From positions 1 through 64,000 of the forward strand of contig JAPLKB010000065.1 in the NCBI GenBank assembly GCA_026388275.1: a DNA stretch of 64,000 nt. Reading direction: 5' to 3'. The number at the start of each line of letters is the position of its first letter. The stretch's first letter is position 1. Positions 62,202 to 64,000 of this stretch are shown piece by piece. This DNA is from Pseudomonadota bacterium (GTDB taxonomy: Bacteria; Desulfobacterota; Syntrophorhabdia; Syntrophorhabdales; Syntrophorhabdaceae). The position numbers were made by a program, and so were the translations under genes. Under the pieces are notes generated by a model. It was given only the letters and a program-made list of their open reading frames with translations, made no database searches and was not told where the DNA came from.

Positions 62202-63305
62202 TTAAATCTTTATTATAGTATAAGCCCTTTTGCCGAGGCCCAGCTTTTCAGCATGGTCAAGCTGTATATTCCAGTCTATTGTCGGGAACAGGGCTCTCCA
62301 CTTATCTTCACCTTTTTTAAGTTGTTTTTTAATTACAGTATTAGGAATAGATTCCTCGTTGTTGACAAGATCGCAGGAAGCAGTGTCAATGGCTACCGGG
62401 TCTTTGGACGCGAGGATGCCGATATCCCGTACTATCGGGGCATCATTATTCGGGTAACAATCACATGCCGGGCTTATCTGCAAAAGGAAATTCAGGAAAA
62501 AAGATGTTTTTTCTTTTCCTGTTAATGCGCCCCTTGCGTGTTCCACCATCTTTTTCTGGAAAAGATCTTGGGGTTCGTCCCATTGAATTATAATTGCCTG
62601 GGATGGACAGACCATTAAACATTCGCCGCATCCGATACATTTATCTTTATCAATTGATGCTTTTTTCAATGTAACAGAAATTGCGTCAGCTGGGCAGTAT
62701 TCAAGGCAAAGCTTGCAACCTTTACATGTTTTAATATTAATTGTTGGGGCTACCGAGCTGTGCTGAATCAGCTTTCCCTCTTTTGTTGCACAACCCATAC
62801 CTAAGTTCTTAAGTGCACCTCCAAAACCTGAAAGTTCATGTGCCTTAAAATGTGTTACTGCAATAATGCAGTCTGCTTCTACGATTCCTTTTGCAATGCT
62901 GACTTCTTTGAGAATTTCGCCATTGATAGGAACTTTAATTCCACTTTTTCCTCGAAGTCCATCTGCAATTATAATCGGACATCCTGTACATGAATAGTCA
63001 AAACCGTTTTCAATTGCAGTAATAATGTGCAATACAGCATCACTCCTGGAGCCGGTGTAAAGTGTATTCGTATCGGTAAGAAAGGGTTTTGCTCCAGTCA
63101 GTTTTACTCTTTCGGCTATGGCTCTAAGAAATACAGGTCTTAAGAAAGCTGTGTTGCCTTTTTCACCAAAATGTACTTTTATTGCCACATTACTATTTTT
63201 TTTGACAGAATTATCAATCTTTAATCTGTTAAGTAAATCCTCAATTTTATTTAAAATATTCCGTTTTGGGTTTGTTCTTAAATCTGTGAAATATACCTTC
63301 GACAC
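62202..63305 (-). CDS. DUF362-family protein with two 4Fe-4S clusters
   Basis: The protein has about 367 residues. The DUF362 domain is in two parts, with VAIKVHFGEKGNTAFLRP and THFKAHELSGFGGALKNLGMG. A ferredoxin insert holds CKGCKLCLEYCP and CIGCGECLMVCP (two CxxCxxCxxxCP motifs). A DPVAIDTASCDLV segment follows. Such proteins are common in strict anaerobes; their function is unknown, and they may transfer electrons. The GTG at 63303-63305 is the best start, because AAAGGAG lies 5 bases upstream. An ATG at 63329 would put that site inside the gene. Confidence 0.88.
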   Translation of the reverse strand: MSKVYFTDLRTNPKRNILNKIEDLLNRLKIDNSVKKNSNVAIKVHFGEKGNTAFLRPVFLRAIAERVKLTGAKPFLTDTNTLYTGSRSDAVLHIITAIENGFDYSCTGCPIIIADGLRGKSGIKVPINGEILKEVSIAKGIVEADCIIAVTHFKAHELSGFGGALKNLGMGCATKEGKLIQHSSVAPTINIKTCKGCKLCLEYCPADAISVTLKKASIDKDKCIGCGECLMVCPSQAIIIQWDEPQDLFQKKMVEHARGALTGKEKTSFFLNFLLQISPACDCYPNNDAPIVRDIGILASKDPVAIDTASCDLVNNEESIPNTVIKKQLKKGEDKWRALFPTIDWNIQLDHAEKLGLGKRAYTIIKI

Positions 63306-63386
63306 AATATCTCCTTTTTTATTTAACATATTGAGAAAATTATGTTAGAAATAATCGGTTTTGTCAACTAAAAGGAGGCGTACTGG

Positions 63387-64000
63387 ATGTTAAACTTTTC
63401 TGATAAACACACCATGATAAGAATGATCGCAGAAAAAATAGCCAAAGAAAAGATTGCCCCAAGGGCAAAAGAGATAGATGCAACAGGTGCGTTTCCGTGG
63501 GACCTTGTGGATATATACAAAAAACACGGTTTTTTATATCTTATGCTGCCGGAGCGCTTTGGAGGCGTTGACGGGGATATTACATCTCTTTGTGTTGTTA
63601 TTGAAGAACTTGCAAAGGTTTCAGGCGCGTCATCATTAATACCGCTTGCCCATTGCGTCGGATTGATGCCTATAATGGTGGCGGCAAATGAAGAACAAAA
63701 AGAATATATATACAGTAAATTGACGGAACCCGATAAGCTTCATCTTGTGGCCTTTGCATTGACCGAGCCGGAAGGAGGCTCGGATGCATCGCATATGAGA
63801 ACGTTTGCAAAGAAGGACGGTAACTACTACTACCTGAACGGGAAAAAGTCAATGATAACAAATGGTGCCAATGCTCAGTTTTTTAGCGTGATTGCAGCTA
63901 CCAATCAGGGTTTGAGGACAAAGGGGATTTCAGCATTTTGTGTAGAGAAGGATTATCCTGGAGTCATCATTGGAAAAAGTGAAGATAAAATGGGTATGAG
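63387..64000 (+). CDS. Acyl-CoA dehydrogenase, 5' part (cut by window edge)
   Basis: The ATG at 63387 with an AAAGGAGG site opens a frame that runs beyond the window (204 codons seen). The product has the N-terminal helical domain (PWDLVDIYKKHGFLYLMLPE), LHLVAFALTEPEGGSDASHM with the FAD/substrate signature, and YYLNGKKSMITNGANA. It is an FAD enzyme of beta-oxidation-like pathways using an acyl-CoA substrate. Specificity cannot be told without the C-terminal half with the catalytic Glu. It is divergent from the DUF362 gene. Confidence 0.93.
   Translation, partial: MLNFSDKHTMIRMIAEKIAKEKIAPRAKEIDATGAFPWDLVDIYKKHGFLYLMLPERFGGVDGDITSLCVVIEELAKVSGASSLIPLAHCVGLMPIMVAANEEQKEYIYSKLTEPDKLHLVAFALTEPEGGSDASHMRTFAKKDGNYYYLNGKKSMITNGANAQFFSVIAATNQGLRTKGISAFCVEKDYPGVIIGKSEDKMGM

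Overview
The window looks like a chromosomal segment of an anaerobic, Gram-negative, deltaproteobacterium-like organism (Desulfobacterota, perhaps near the Syntrophales or Syntrophorhabdales). This is an inference from three things: an exosortase/PEP-CTERM-type exopolysaccharide locus with outer-membrane export parts, pyruvoyl arginine decarboxylases with the carboxyspermidine route, and DUF362 ferredoxin-like and acyl-CoA dehydrogenase genes at the right edge. No rRNA, tRNA or CRISPR array was seen. Nearly everything from 0.3 to 60.4 kb is on the minus strand.

Layout. 1-2.7 kb: the tail of an IS110-type transposase, an orphan ParB-like gene, and a beta-propeller gene fused to the start of an IS3-type orfA. 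2.8-18.7 kb: an HD-domain protein and the exosortase-type secretion core (tyrosine autokinase, chain-length protein, outer-membrane barrel, Wza-like lipoprotein, giant TPR lipoprotein, WecA-like initiating transferase, exosortase-EpsI fusion, WecB epimerase, glycosyltransferase), with two VapBC-type toxin-antitoxin pairs inserted. 18.7-35 kb: a visibly more G+C-rich accessory block (heparinase-like protein, bi-domain oxidoreductase, Wzy-like ligase/polymerase, glycosyltransferases, asparagine-synthase-like protein with an unknown secreted partner, CapK-like protein, YdjC deacetylase) ending in a Wzx flippase. 35-51 kb: nucleotide-sugar genes. RmlA, RmlB, a 2,3-dehydratase, a Gfo/Idh ketoreductase and a DegT aminotransferase together predict a dTDP-4-amino-2,4,6-trideoxyhexose. 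There are also a second WecB, a UDP-HexNAc dehydrogenase, Gmd, Fcl and GalE, plus a second orphan ParB and a repeat coiled-coil protein. 51-54.6 kb: two NarL-type regulators (one with a degenerate receiver) and a GAF histidine kinase.

54.9-60.4 kb: a gene set for arginine to spermidine (two pyruvoyl arginine decarboxylases, agmatinase, carboxy(nor)spermidine synthase and decarboxylase) with an XRE-cupin regulator. It is divergent from a ThDP enzyme gene, and two matching inverted repeats lie between the divergent genes. 62-64 kb: a DUF362/4Fe-4S protein and the 5' part of an acyl-CoA dehydrogenase gene.

The most unusual signal is a set of period-7 tandem DNA repeats with at least five different heptamer words. 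They occur between genes and also in frame inside four genes (exosortase linker, bi-domain oxidoreductase, UDP-sugar dehydrogenase, Fcl). One inverted pair brackets a four-helix-bundle (S23/Avd-like) gene sitting between gmd and fcl. This may be a small, poorly described repeat-spreading system.
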